From Bacteroidota bacterium (GTDB taxonomy: Bacteria; Bacteroidota; Bacteroidia; Chitinophagales; Chitinophagaceae), in assembly GCA_016715505.1 (NCBI GenBank), contig JADJZY010000034.1, positions 186,001 through 250,000 on the forward strand: 64,000 nucleotides of DNA, read 5' to 3'. The position numbers and the translations under genes were made by a program. Below the pieces are notes generated by a model, which was not told the DNA's origin, did not search any database, and saw only the letters and a program-made list of their open reading frames with translations. Positions 34,512 through 44,508 of this stretch are shown piece after piece. Position 1 is the stretch's first letter; each line of letters starts with the position of its first letter.

Positions 34512-35912
34512 ATGTTTATCCAACAATTATACACCGCTTGTTTGTCGGAGGCCGCGTATTATATTGAATCAAATACGGAGGCTGCTATTATTGACCCTTT
34601 GCGTGATGTAGATCAATACATCGAATTAGCTCAATCAAGAGGCGCGACCATTAAGTATATTTTTGAAACACATTTTCATGCTGATTTTGTGAGCGGGCAC
34701 TTAGACCTTGCACATAAAACCGGTGCGACAATTGTTTTCGGACCGGATGCAGTAACGGCCTTTAAAAAACATCAGGCAAAAGATGCTGAAGTATTTCCAT
34801 TGGGAAACGTTACGCTCACAGCTATTCATACACCGGGACATACACTGGAATCAACCTGCTATTTATTAAAAAATGAAGAAGGAAAAGAAGAAGCGCTATT
34901 TAGTGGCGACACCTTGTTTGTGGGAGATGTGGGTCGTCCGGATTTATTTAGCGGCAATTTAAGTAAAGAAGAATTGGCCGCATTGATGTATGATTCTCTG
35001 CAAAAAATCATGGCCTTGCCGGATGAAGTAAAAGTTTATCCTGCCCATGGTCCCGGTTCGAGTTGTGGTAAAAATTTAGGGCCCAATACCCATAGCACGA
35101 TTGGCGAAGAAAAACGCAGCAATTACGCATTACAGCCGATGGATAAAATTGAATTCATTGAAACAGTTACTGAAGGTTTGAGTACGCCTCCTGCCTATTT
35201 TCCGGTAAATGCAGCCATGAATAAAAAAGGATATGAAAGTATGGAAATTATCAAAAATCAGGGCCTCCAACCTTTGAATATTGAATCATTTAAACAATTG
35301 GTTTCAGAAGGGGCACTTATCCTGGATACCCGCAAAGCTACTCTATTTACACAAGGCTTTATTCCCTCTGCAATTAGTATTGGTTTGGAAGGACGCTTTG
35401 CGGAATGGGCAGGTGCATTATTACCATTTCATGCGCCAATTGTATTGGTCACTGAGCCCGGTCAGGAAGAAGAGTCCTTGATTCGGCTCACCCGGGTCGG
35501 CTTCGATCAGGTGAAAGGATTTCTTCAAGGAGGATATCCGGCATGGGTGGAAGCTGGTGAACGCATTGATTTGATTATTGATGTAGAAGCCGATGAACTC
35601 AAAATGGATTTGAATTATGACCACCACATGATTGTGTTAGATGTACGTAAAGAACTTGAATACGACAATGGACATGTAAAATCTGCCTTGAATATTCCCT
35701 TGCAAAGCATGACGGATATCGCGCAGATTGTCAATTTCGAAGATACCGATAATATTTATATCCATTGCGCAGGTGGATATCGTTCAGTTATCGCTGCTTC
35801 ACTTCTGAAAAAACATGGAATCCACAATTTAAGAAATGTGCTGGGTGGGTTTGATGCGATTAAAACCATTCCCGGAATGCCACTGGTTGCAGCGCCGGAA
35901 TTAATGAATTAA
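34512..35912 (+). CDS. MBL-fold hydrolase with two rhodanese domains (persulfide dioxygenase-like)
   Basis: A 466-residue protein. The metallo-beta-lactamase domain (about 1-240) carries ETHFHADFVSGH, HTPGHT, FSGDTLFVGDVGRPD and PAHGPGSSCG, the metal ligands of ETHE1/persulfide dioxygenase enzymes, which oxidise glutathione persulfide to sulfite. Two rhodanese domains follow (about 255-355 and 360-460). The first lacks an active-site Cys (VTEPGQEEES), while the second has it in IYIHCAGGYRS. It could oxidise and transfer sulfane sulfur. Confidence 0.88.
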   Translation: MFIQQLYTACLSEAAYYIESNTEAAIIDPLRDVDQYIELAQSRGATIKYIFETHFHADFVSGHLDLAHKTGATIVFGPDAVTAFKKHQAKDAEVFPLGNVTLTAIHTPGHTLESTCYLLKNEEGKEEALFSGDTLFVGDVGRPDLFSGNLSKEELAALMYDSLQKIMALPDEVKVYPAHGPGSSCGKNLGPNTHSTIGEEKRSNYALQPMDKIEFIETVTEGLSTPPAYFPVNAAMNKKGYESMEIIKNQGLQPLNIESFKQLVSEGALILDTRKATLFTQGFIPSAISIGLEGRFAEWAGALLPFHAPIVLVTEPGQEEESLIRLTRVGFDQVKGFLQGGYPAWVEAGERIDLIIDVEADELKMDLNYDHHMIVLDVRKELEYDNGHVKSALNIPLQSMTDIAQIVNFEDTDNIYIHCAGGYRSVIAASLLKKHGIHNLRNVLGGFDAIKTIPGMPLVAAPELMN

Positions 35913-36365
35913 TTCAGGTTGATCATCATTCTTCATCAACAGTGAACTTCACGGCAAATACGCTTTGCGAATGAAATAAGTGCTGTCAAAACAGGAAGTA
36001 ATCATCTCCATCTTTAGGCCAAGAACGTTTCGAAAGCCTAAGCTAAGGGAGGTATTTTTATTGGATTCTTGCATCATTCCGGTCAGGATTAGGCGAAAAA
36101 CTCAAATACATTTAATCAATTCATTGTTGTACCGATTTTCACTTAGTTAATAAAAGGTTATTTATTTTTACTCGATCTGTGTCTTCTGTGTTGAACGCAT
36201 TTATAAGCTGCTCATATCAAATTGGCAATGAATAATTTACGACAGCCTTGTAATACCAATAAATTCTATCACAAATTTGATATTCGTTTTTCTGCTTTAC
36301 CCGGTTTCCAATCGGGTACTTTGGTATAATTATTGGTTATGATCTTATAACCAAATCTTAGAAAT
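35913..36365. other. Intergenic region with inverted repeats
   Basis: No gene in 453 bp. It holds several inverted repeats: ATATCAAATT at 36214-36223 pairs with AATTTGATAT at 36274-36283; ACCAATAA at about 36254 pairs with TTATTGGT at about 36330; and TTGGTTAT/ATAACCAA (36333-36354, 6-base loop) lies 11 bp before the NTF2-like start. The last could be an operator or a hairpin in the mRNA leader. Confidence 0.45.
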
Positions 36366-36778
36366 ATGAATTTTTTATCAGAAAAGTGGACTGATGATTC
36401 CGCTTTGCTTCAAGACATACTCAGAAAATACTTTTTTACGAAATAGCTGAACATTGGGTGGATGCCTGGAACAACAGCAGTCCGGAAACTTTCATTGATT
36501 TGCACAGCAATGATGTCGAACTTATTTCGAGTTTAGCACTTCGACTATTTCCTGAAAGCAATGGACGAATTCAAGGAAAAAAAACCTTGTATGATTATTG
36601 GGGCATTGTTCGGGAAAGATTGCCGAAAATTCACTTTAAAATCGATCGCATGATGATGAGTGATTTAAAAGTTGTGTTATATCTGAGTACCGAAAACAAT
36701 CCAACAAAAGCGATTGCCAGAATGACCATTGATCCTGACAATTTACTTATTCGAAAAATGGAAGTGAGCTATTTATAA
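36366..36778 (+). CDS. NTF2/SnoaL-like protein (frameshifted)
   Basis: A gene of about 137 residues in two frames. From the ATG at 36366, MNFLSEKWTDDSALLQDILRKYFF runs to a T6 run at about 36432, then the protein continues in a second frame as YEIAEHWVDAWNNSSPETFI to 36778. Adding one T joins them. The AEHWVDAWNN...ETFIDLHSNDVELIS pattern and the C-terminal beta strands are typical of the small NTF2/SnoaL-like fold, a cone that binds hydrophobic ligands or acts as polyketide cyclase; function is unknown here. Confidence 0.65.
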
Positions 36779-36802
36779 TCTCCCTCCCAAAAGGTTCGAA
36801 CT

Positions 36803-38416
36803 TTAAGCCAACATCGTATATGGCTGCTGTAAATAAGTTTTCAAGGTTTGTAAGAATCGAGCACCTACGGCACCATCAACAACACGATGATCGCAACTCA
36901 GCGTGAGCCTCATGATGTGCTTAATCTGAATTTGTTGATCCACAACCACCGGAGTGGGTGCTATTCTTCCTACAGCGAGTATACAGGCATCAGGCGGATT
37001 GATAATTGCAGTAAAATCATCAATATCCATCATACCCAGATTAGAGATCGTAAACGTATTGCCACTAAACTCCTGTGGTTGAATTTTTTTATTGCGCGCT
37101 TTGTCATACAAATCATTGGCATCGGTTGCAATTTGAGCAAGCGATTTTTGATCGGCAAAACGAATCACAGGTACAATCAATCCTTCCTCCAATGCAATGG
37201 CACTTCCAATATGGATATGGTGATTATGACGAATCACCTCACCCAACCAACTGCTATTTACCTCAGGATGTTTACGAAGCGCTAAAGCCACGGCCTTAAT
37301 CATGATATCATTAAATGAAACCTTTACTGAGCTCACTTGATTGATTTCTTTTCGGGCTTGCATCATATTGTCCATTTCCACCGAAATTCTCAAGTAAAAA
37401 TGTGGCGCCGAGAATTTACTTTCTCCCAGTCGTTGTGCAATAATTTTGCGCATTTGGGTCACTGGATAATCTGTATGCCCTTCCGTTCCACTTTGCAATT
37501 GAACCGGCATGCTAGTGCTTTTTGTAGCTTGTGTTACAGACGGCTGAGGCATTTCGTTGTAATTATCTAAATCCCTTTTCACAATCCTACCATAATCACC
37601 ACTCCCCTGCACTTTCCGTAAATCAATGCCTTTGTCACGGGCAATTTGTTTGGCCAATGGGGACGCTTTAATTCGTCCATCATCGTTGGTATCATGAATC
37701 GTTGCGGAGGGCATAGGCATTTCAGGCGTTTTTGCATTTTGTGCGGGCGCTGAATCAGAAACAGGACTTGCTTCCGCTGAGGATTTAAACGAACTCAAAT
37801 AAGGTGTCAAATCTGTGCCTGTTGGTCCTACTACGGCAATGACATCATTCACCTTAGCTGCTTGTCCGGCAGGTATGCCCTGATATAATAAAGTACCTTC
37901 TGCATATCCGACTACTTCCATGGTAGCCTTATCGGTTTCCACATCTGCCAACGAATCATCGGCCTTTACAAAATCACCAACATTTTTATTCCAGGCAACT
38001 ATTTTACCTTCCTTCATCGTATCGCTGAGTAAGGGCATACGGATTACTATTAAATCCTTAGGTATGGAAACAGGTGCCTCTGAAACCGCCGGACTTTGAG
38101 CCACTTGCGCCATGGGTTCTTCAGCAGGAGAAGATGTTCCGTTTTGAGGTGCTTCTATTAGTGCACTGATATCTTCACCCGGTTTACCAATGATGGCAAT
38201 GATATCGTTCACTTTTGCAGCTTTGCCTTTTTCAACCCCAATGTATAAAAGGGTTCCTTCTACATAAGGAATCACCTCCATGGTAGCTTTATCTGTTTCC
38301 ACATCAGCAATTGCATCATCACTCTTTACAGTATCTCCAACCTGTTTATTCCAGTTGGCAATGACACCTTCTTTCATCGTATCGCTCAGCAACGGCATGC
38401 GTATTACTTCGGCCAT
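36803..38416 (-). CDS. Pyruvate dehydrogenase complex E2 (dihydrolipoamide acetyltransferase)
   Basis: A 537-residue 2-oxo acid dehydrogenase acyltransferase. Two lipoyl domains (about 1-80 and 125-205) each carry the lipoylation motif ETDKATMEV. Pro/Ala-rich linkers separate them from the E3/E1-binding domain (ASPLAKQIARDKGIDLRKVQ) and the catalytic domain ending with HRVVDGAVGARFL, the His-x-x-x-Asp-Gly active site. Two lipoyl domains and the IRMPLLSDTMKEG start point to pyruvate as substrate. The ATG of MAEVIRMP (38416) is preferred to the ATG three codons upstream. Confidence 0.93.
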   Translation of the reverse strand: MAEVIRMPLLSDTMKEGVIANWNKQVGDTVKSDDAIADVETDKATMEVIPYVEGTLLYIGVEKGKAAKVNDIIAIIGKPGEDISALIEAPQNGTSSPAEEPMAQVAQSPAVSEAPVSIPKDLIVIRMPLLSDTMKEGKIVAWNKNVGDFVKADDSLADVETDKATMEVVGYAEGTLLYQGIPAGQAAKVNDVIAVVGPTGTDLTPYLSSFKSSAEASPVSDSAPAQNAKTPEMPMPSATIHDTNDDGRIKASPLAKQIARDKGIDLRKVQGSGDYGRIVKRDLDNYNEMPQPSVTQATKSTSMPVQLQSGTEGHTDYPVTQMRKIIAQRLGESKFSAPHFYLRISVEMDNMMQARKEINQVSSVKVSFNDIMIKAVALALRKHPEVNSSWLGEVIRHNHHIHIGSAIALEEGLIVPVIRFADQKSLAQIATDANDLYDKARNKKIQPQEFSGNTFTISNLGMMDIDDFTAIINPPDACILAVGRIAPTPVVVDQQIQIKHIMRLTLSCDHRVVDGAVGARFLQTLKTYLQQPYTMLA

Positions 38417-38627
38417 GGTATTCAAAAATTTGGCTCAAAAGTAATATATTTTAAACAAAAGCCGACAGTGCAAATCAGCTAATCCTTAGTTCTTGAAATA
38501 GATGAAAAAAGCCCTAAAACAGCCCGAGAAGCCAATTAATCATTCCCAATAAAATTTTACCGCTATCATCTTCTCTGAAACTCTTCACAATATGCATTGT
38601 ATCTTCGCAGCCAAATTTCAAAAATCG

Positions 38628-39784
38628 ATGGATACCAAAAAAAATACCATAGAGATACGCTCATGATTCATGCCGGAATGGAGCCCGACCCCAGCACCGG
38701 AGCCATTATGACCCCTATTTATCAAACTTCCACCTATGTACAGGAAGCCCCGGGCGTGCACAAAGGTTATGAATATGCCAGAACCCAGAATCCCACACGA
38801 ACTGTATTGCAAAATGCCCTTGCAGCTATTGAAAAAGGTAAATTTGGTTTGAGTTTTGGTTCAGGACTGGCTGCGACAGATGCCATTATGAAATTATTAA
38901 ATCCGGGTGATGAGGTTCTTTCAACAAATGATCTTTACGGTGGCACCTATCGTATTTTCACCAAAGTTTTTGAACGATATGGGCTTAAATTTCATTTTAC
39001 AGGGATGTCGGACATATCTCAACTTGAGCCTTTAATTAGTTCGAAAACGAAAATGTTATGGGTTGAAACACCTACCAATCCATTGCTGAATATCATTGAT
39101 ATTGAAGCCTGTGCCGCTTTGGCTAAAAAGCATCAACTCATTTTGGTCGTCGACAATACTTTTGCTTCTCCTTATTTACAAAACCCACTTGAATTGGGCG
39201 CTGATATCGTGATGCATTCAGCAACAAAATACCTTGGCGGGCATTCTGATGTTGTGCATGGAGCCGTTATCGTAAATGACGAACAATTACACGAACAATT
39301 AAAATTTATCCAAAACGCCTGTGGTGCTGTGCCCGGGCCGCATGATTGTTGGTTGGTACTCAGAGGTATAAAAACCTTACATGTACGTATGCAACGACAT
39401 TGCGAAAACGGCGAAAAAATCGCTCACTTTTTAAAAGCTCATCCAAAGGTTGACAAGGTATATTGGACAGGTTTTGAAGAGCACCCCAACCATGCAGTAG
39501 CTAAAAAACAAATGAGAGGCTTTGGAGGTATGATTTCATTTACCCTAAAAGATGATAGTCTGGATGCCGCTTTAAAGGTATTAAGTGGAACCAAACTTTT
39601 TGCACTTGCTGAATCCTTGGGTGGTGTTGAAAGTTTAATTGGGCATCCTGCCAGCATGACCCATGGATCAATTCCGCGTGAAGAAAGAATTAAAAATGGT
39701 CTGGTCGATTCTTTAATTCGTTTAAGTGTGGGTATAGAAGATGCTCAAGACTTAATGGATGATTTGAATCAAGCGATAGGATAA
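38628..39784 (+). CDS. Cystathionine gamma-synthase/lyase family PLP enzyme
   Basis: A PLP-dependent Cys/Met metabolism enzyme of about 385 residues. It has GYEYARTQNPTR, the cofactor ring-stacking Tyr in TNDLYGGTYR, ETPTNP, VVDNTFASP and the Schiff-base Lys in HSATKYLGGHSDVVHG. The sequence resembles cystathionine gamma-synthases, but lyases are close. The open frame reaches back to a TTG at 38597, yet the natural start is the ATG at 38628 (MDTKK...). That ATG is out of frame because the A8 run at 38637-38644 is one A short; with nine A it reads MDTKKKYHRDTLMIHAG. A strong terminator follows. Confidence 0.88.
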
Positions 39785-39810
39785 TAAATTGTAGAATTAA
39801 TCTATTGTAA

Positions 39811-39838
39811 AATGGCTCCTTGCGGAGCCATTTTTTTT
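39811..39838 (+). terminator. Rho-independent terminator after the PLP enzyme gene
   Basis: A 9-bp perfect stem AATGGCTCC / GGAGCCATT with a 4-base loop, followed by eight T. It lies 27 bp after the stop at 39784. The A-rich 5' side gives a shorter T-run on the other strand, so it may also serve the convergent gene ending at 39934. Confidence 0.88.
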
Positions 39839-39933
39839 ATCGTTCATATTTTGAAATCAATTTGTTAGCAAGTTGGCTGCAGATTGATGCGTTTAACGGA
39901 ACAAAATTAAACCTATAGTATTCATTCAAATTT

Positions 39934-41325
39934 TTATCGTAAAAGTGACACATCCCCTTTGAGTAACTTAGGTTCTTTAAAACTTTCGCAATTGTATTTC
40001 AACATATAGAAATAGGTACCCACTTCACAAGGTTCATTATTAAAATTGCCATCCCATTTTTGATTTTGTTCGGTTGATTCAAAAAGTCGTTGTCCCCATC
40101 GGTTATATACCGCAAAATAGACGGAAGAAACATTTTCGAGAACCACAGGACCGAATTTATCATTCAAATTATCGCCATTCGGAGTGAAGGAGTTTGGTAT
40201 AATGACCCTGGCGCAACACTTATCGATATTTACCGTTGTCATGGACTGACTCACACATCCATTTTGCCCTAATACTGTTAAAGTATAGGTTGTAGTTACC
40301 AGTGGACTTGCAGTTGGCTGAGCAATATTCGGATTATCTAAACTGGCTGCCGGCTCCCAGGTATAGGTCAAACCAGGAATAGAATCGGTACCAATTTTTA
40401 CAGAAGTAGAAGCACAATCCAATACTTTGGATGGACCTGCGTTTGCAATAGGTGGTGCGATATCTACATATACGGAAACTTCCTTGGTGCATAAACCATT
40501 CACCGTTAAGGTATACACGGTGGTTGTATTCGGAAACGCAATGGGTTGTGCAATATTATTCGCCGTTAAACCACTTGGAGGAGCCCAGGCATAAGTAGAA
40601 CCTGGTGTTTCGACCGGACCGATTTGTGCCGAATCAACGATACAATCTAAATACACATTATTGACCGGAATATTCGGACAAGGCATAAAACCAAAATCCC
40701 ATTCATGCAGGTTTTGTCCGCTTTTGCGCGTTGTTGCCGAAATGGTTGGAATATTGCTTAACAAGATGGCATCATTATCACGAACATCCGGCTGCCCGGT
40801 TCCTCCAATATTGGAAGGAGTCAAACTTAATGACTGTAAATCATTGGTACCTGAACCACCTGCCCAATCAGCAGCTCCAATTCGAATGAGATATGTTTTA
40901 CCAGGAACCGGACCAGCCTGGTTGCCTGTTGTTTGCGGATCACCGTCGGTCACATTACTTTTGTCAAAGACATAGTTACCATCTGTAGCAGTATTCGTAG
41001 TTCCCAATGCGGCTCCATCCGGTGAACCATCATTATTGAAGTCGGCAAATAATTCCACACTGACATTATTGATACCTACTTCACCCGGATCTTGAATTCC
41101 ATCTCCGTCATCATCTTTCCATACACGATTTCCAATTTGCAGGGCGACCACATCCCCGGCAACTTCCAGATCGCCCAATGCATTTCCTTTACCAAATTCG
41201 TTGTTGGAAATTTCAGCATGCCCACTGGCAGAAGCATTCATGGTTGAAAATTTTCCGGTACCATTGGAGAAGGCATTGATTGGATCCATCAGGGTCACCA
41301 TCACCTCATTTCTTCCTCTGAGCAC
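39934..41325 (-). CDS. SdrD-B-like T9SS type B protein, C-terminal part
   Basis: A 463-codon frame that ends a gene starting at 43136 or slightly inside it. It has an SdrD B-like domain (IGNRVWKDDDGDGIQDPGEV...VSVELFAD), two Ig-like repeats of the TYAWAPPSGLTANNIAQP type, and a type B T9SS sorting domain (IPNSFTPNGDNLNDKFG...YNRWGQRLFES...WDGNFNN...GTYFYML...KGDVSLLR). The coding frame is open upstream of the first Met to about 41395, where a G is missing relative to a clean LVGGEFFLNDVWGGSFH reading. Confidence 0.85.
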   Translation of the reverse strand: MLRGRNEVMVTLMDPINAFSNGTGKFSTMNASASGHAEISNNEFGKGNALGDLEVAGDVVALQIGNRVWKDDDGDGIQDPGEVGINNVSVELFADFNNDGSPDGAALGTTNTATDGNYVFDKSNVTDGDPQTTGNQAGPVPGKTYLIRIGAADWAGGSGTNDLQSLSLTPSNIGGTGQPDVRDNDAILLSNIPTISATTRKSGQNLHEWDFGFMPCPNIPVNNVYLDCIVDSAQIGPVETPGSTYAWAPPSGLTANNIAQPIAFPNTTTVYTLTVNGLCTKEVSVYVDIAPPIANAGPSKVLDCASTSVKIGTDSIPGLTYTWEPAASLDNPNIAQPTASPLVTTTYTLTVLGQNGCVSQSMTTVNIDKCCARVIIPNSFTPNGDNLNDKFGPVVLENVSSVYFAVYNRWGQRLFESTEQNQKWDGNFNNEPCEVGTYFYMLKYNCESFKEPKLLKGDVSLLR

Positions 41326-41378
41326 TGCACAAGAACCTACGCTGGTTTCATTGTGGAAGCTACCACCCCAAACATCAT

Positions 41379-43136
41379 TTAAAAAGAACTCTCCTCCACC
41401 AATTCCTCGCCATTTCCCACACCTCCATTTCTGACAATACCATTACTTGTAAATGACCCATTATTTTCCAAAGTGAATTGACCGGTATTACAATCAATAC
41501 CGGCAATGAGAATATCTCCTCCAATATCAAAAAACGTGAAATCTATAGAATCAACAGCCAAATGTTGGCGTGTGCTAAATCCAAACTGATGTCCTGAACG
41601 ATCACAAAAATCCATGATTAAATCACCGGCATCTGAAAATTCAATATCTGAAAGCATGGGCGTTGGCAATGATTCTTCACCGGTTGGCAAAATGGCCGCT
41701 GTATTGTTATTCCATGGATACCATCTATCTGAACCATTTCCCTGCCCTCCAATGACAGCTCCCTTTAAGTAATTGAGCGGAAAGGTAATGATAGGTGCCG
41801 GGTTCAAAGCCGCTGTGGGTAAAATGGGATTGGTGATTTCAAAAACATATGCATACAAATCCGTTGCTCCGTTTAAAATATTTTGTCCCCCAAACTCACC
41901 TGTTGTAACTGCACCCACAAATATTTTCCCTCGATGATAACATAAGCCGTAACATCTCAGCATTCCATTATTGGCAACTATAGTGGAAGGCAATGCAAAA
42001 CTATCGACCTGAACAACGGATTGAGGGTTGAAAGCATTGTCTAGTTCTAAACGATAAACGAGGCGACTATACAAATTCGTCAGGAATAAAAATTTACCAT
42101 CCTCCGAAATATCGATATCCCCCATACCTACCTTTCCAACCTGATCCATGATGGCTGCATCATACCATTGTCCATTCGTTGTACCATCAAGCCCCCTTCC
42201 TCCGGGTCCGTTTACACCAACTACTCCATGCCCCTCCGGCAATCCGCTTAGTGGGTCAATCGGGCCTAAATAAGTTGCCTGATCTCCGGTTGCATTGATG
42301 GTATAAGAACTTCCTAAACCAAATGGAACTGCACTTGCTGCGGCACGGGTGCGATGACCATTGGCATCCATATCATAAAATTGAGTGACTGTAAATGACG
42401 GTCCGGTTGGCTCAAGCATGTAAATACCTCCTGACCCCATAGGCCCCAGTCCGGCAAACCTTTTCAAAAAAGCAGTGGTAAATACTTTTCCGGATTGTTT
42501 ACTATAGGCAACGCCCCAGCATGACCCTATTTGTGAATTCGAAGATTGAATGGCCGGTGCGATCGTGCCTGTAGTTGAATATGGAAATCCCATAAAAGCG
42601 TCTAAACCGGAAGACATACCCGGCACTAAGGGGTCTCCCCGATTAAATTTTGGCATAAACACCATTGGATTGCCCTGCGCAATATAATCGTCGGGATTTT
42701 GAACGGCAAAATTGACACCTGAGGTAGAGGCACTGATAAAACGAATATTCTCCCCACCCGCCATTACTGAACTAAAATCCGTATTGGAATCAACACATAA
42801 AGTTGGTGTTGAAAATTCAAATTCCAATCGAACCGGAACCGTAAAAGGAATAGTATATGTGCCATCCGCAGCTGATGTGGTAGTGGCAATGACCGTATTT
42901 GTGGCATCATAAGCGTTGATAATGACACCTCCTAAACCAAATTCATTACTGGTAGGTGGTACCTGATAAATGCCATCCAAATTATAGTCGCGGAAAACGG
43001 TACCTGTAATTTGAGCATTTACCTGGCAAAAACCAGTCAATAAAAGAAAAGAGAATAAAAATTGTTTCATATCCACAAAATTGATGTTGTTAAAAAGACG
43101 TTTACAAGTCCATTTTCGTTTGCGAATTCCTGTCAC
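41379..43136 (-). CDS. SdrD-B-like T9SS type B protein, N-terminal part
   Basis: A 585-codon frame with the start of the same gene. MKQFLFSFLLLTGFCQVNAQ is a signal peptide, making Met23 (43070) the better start. Next is an SdrD B-like domain (GTVFRDYNLDGIYQ...GGVIINAYDATN) and a long propeller-like region (WGVAYSKQSGKVFTTAFLKR, GDIDISEDGKFLFLTNLYSR, DIEFSDAGDLIMDFCDRSGH). The frame ends falsely at LVEESSF, and adding one G to the run at about 41395 restores one protein of about 1,045 residues. The gene is monocistronic. Confidence 0.82.
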   Translation of the reverse strand: MTGIRKRKWTCKRLFNNINFVDMKQFLFSFLLLTGFCQVNAQITGTVFRDYNLDGIYQVPPTSNEFGLGGVIINAYDATNTVIATTTSAADGTYTIPFTVPVRLEFEFSTPTLCVDSNTDFSSVMAGGENIRFISASTSGVNFAVQNPDDYIAQGNPMVFMPKFNRGDPLVPGMSSGLDAFMGFPYSTTGTIAPAIQSSNSQIGSCWGVAYSKQSGKVFTTAFLKRFAGLGPMGSGGIYMLEPTGPSFTVTQFYDMDANGHRTRAAASAVPFGLGSSYTINATGDQATYLGPIDPLSGLPEGHGVVGVNGPGGRGLDGTTNGQWYDAAIMDQVGKVGMGDIDISEDGKFLFLTNLYSRLVYRLELDNAFNPQSVVQVDSFALPSTIVANNGMLRCYGLCYHRGKIFVGAVTTGEFGGQNILNGATDLYAYVFEITNPILPTAALNPAPIITFPLNYLKGAVIGGQGNGSDRWYPWNNNTAAILPTGEESLPTPMLSDIEFSDAGDLIMDFCDRSGHQFGFSTRQHLAVDSIDFTFFDIGGDILIAGIDCNTGQFTLENNGSFTSNGIVRNGGVGNGEELVEESSF

Positions 43137-43512
43137 TGGTCGAAACTTTCATGAATTTGTCCTCTAAATTTAGGCAAATACAATTATTCATCCTAATCTG
43201 AGTGCCCAAATAGATCGATTTTTATTAGATACTCCATCAAAAAACAACATTCGGGCTCTTTTTGCTTCAAAAACCCTGAAAAACATGGACTTTTTTATTT
43301 TTGTTCAAATGCTCCAGTCATACTTAAAATATCCTTAATAATTTTTTTTTGGATTCCGGCATTTTCGAAAGACCGTTTCTAAAAAAAATTTCCAACAAAT
43401 TTTATCTAAAAGAGAACTATTCAGTGTGGTGAATTGTATTCAATAGAAGCTTTAAATTCTTGTAAGCCGTTGAGAAAAATTTTGTTCTAATTTCACCCAT
43501 TCAGCAAAACCT
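43137..43512. other. Divergent intergenic region before TIGR02757 gene
   Basis: AT-rich 376 bp with no gene visible. A TAATTTCA at about 43489 resembles the -7 box and could serve the TIGR02757 gene, whose ATG is at 43513. Confidence 0.35.
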
Positions 43513-44275
43513 ATGGATTTAAAAAAACGTTTTTAGATGAAAAGTTAGTCAATTTAACGATCGCAAATTCATTTTAAAAGATCCCATATTTGTACCGCAT
43601 CAGTTTAGTAAAACGCAGGACATTGAAATTGCCGCTTTCTTTGCAGCTATTTTAGCCTGGGGAAATAGGACCACCATCATCCAAAATGCCTTGAAATTAA
43701 TGCAATGGATGGATCAATCTCCTCATCAATTCATACTGGAACACCAGGCAAGGGATTTAAAAAAAATGCTGGCGTTTAAACATCGAACTTTCCAGGCAAC
43801 GGATTTGCTATATTTTATTCATTTTCTTCAACATCATTATCAAGGTTCCAATAGTTTGCAGACTGCATTTATGCCTGAAAATCACTCTATTAAAACAACA
43901 ATGGAACAGCGATTAAACCATTTTTATAATAATTTTTTTAGTTTGGAGCATCCTATACGGACCAGAAAACATATTGCTAGTCCACAACGTCATTCAGCCT
44001 GTAAACGCCTCAATATGTTTTTAAGATGGATGGTGCGTAAAGATAAAACGCAAGTGGACTTTGGAATTTGGGAGAATATTCCAATGAATTCCCTCATCAT
44101 TCCTTTGGATGTTCATGTTAGCAGAGTGGCCCGCAAATTAGGATTGATTGAAAACGAAAAGGCCAATTGGCAGCAAGCCTTGCTTTTAACGGAGAAATTA
44201 AAAGTATTTGAACCGGAAGATCCGGTCAAGTATGACTTTGCCCTCTTCGGGCTTGGCATTGAAGAACGTATTTGA
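43513..44275 (+). CDS. TIGR02757 (DUF2400) family protein (frameshifted)
   Basis: Two frames make one protein of about 254 residues. The ATG at 43513 gives MDLKKTFLDEK, then an AAAA run at about 43540 that is one A short shifts the frame; with five A it reads DEKVSQFNDRKFILKDPIFV and joins the frame open to 44275 (IEIAAFFAAILAWGNRTTII, ..., KRLNMFLRWMVRKD, IIPLDVHVSRVARKLGL, EDPVKYDFALFGLGI). These are the conserved blocks of TIGR02757, a Bacteroidota/Chlorobi family with a helix-hairpin-helix-like pattern (DVHVSRVARKLG) that recalls DNA glycosylases. No enzymatic role is established to my knowledge. Confidence 0.82.
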
Positions 44276-44493
44276 GCGATTTCTTAATGAGTGATGTGCG
44301 CGATCATTCATTCCTGATTCACGAGAAATTTTTTGAGTGAGAAGTTACAGAAACCTTGGTTCAAAATTCAGGGCAGATTCCACTTGCTTTTGAACGCTCC
44401 GAGACAAGCGACTCTTCGGAAGCCTTAACAACACCATCCCTCAAAAAATGCGGTATTTGCGCGAAGGTTCTTGCTGAATCCATATCAGGACTC

Positions 44494-44501
44494 TATTTTT
44501 G
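44494..44501 (+). promoter_or_regulatory. -7 promoter box of recG
   Basis: TATTTTTG fits TAnnTTTG. A TTG at 44471-44473 lies 20 bases upstream. The recG TTG start is seven bases after the box, implying a very short leader. Confidence 0.5.
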
Positions 44502-44508
44502 AGCAACT

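Noticed and set aside
38597..38627. TTG start extending the PLP enzyme upstream
   Set aside because: The ATG at 38628 gives the expected N-terminus once one A is added to the A8 run; the extra residues overlap a TATCTTCG promoter-like box.
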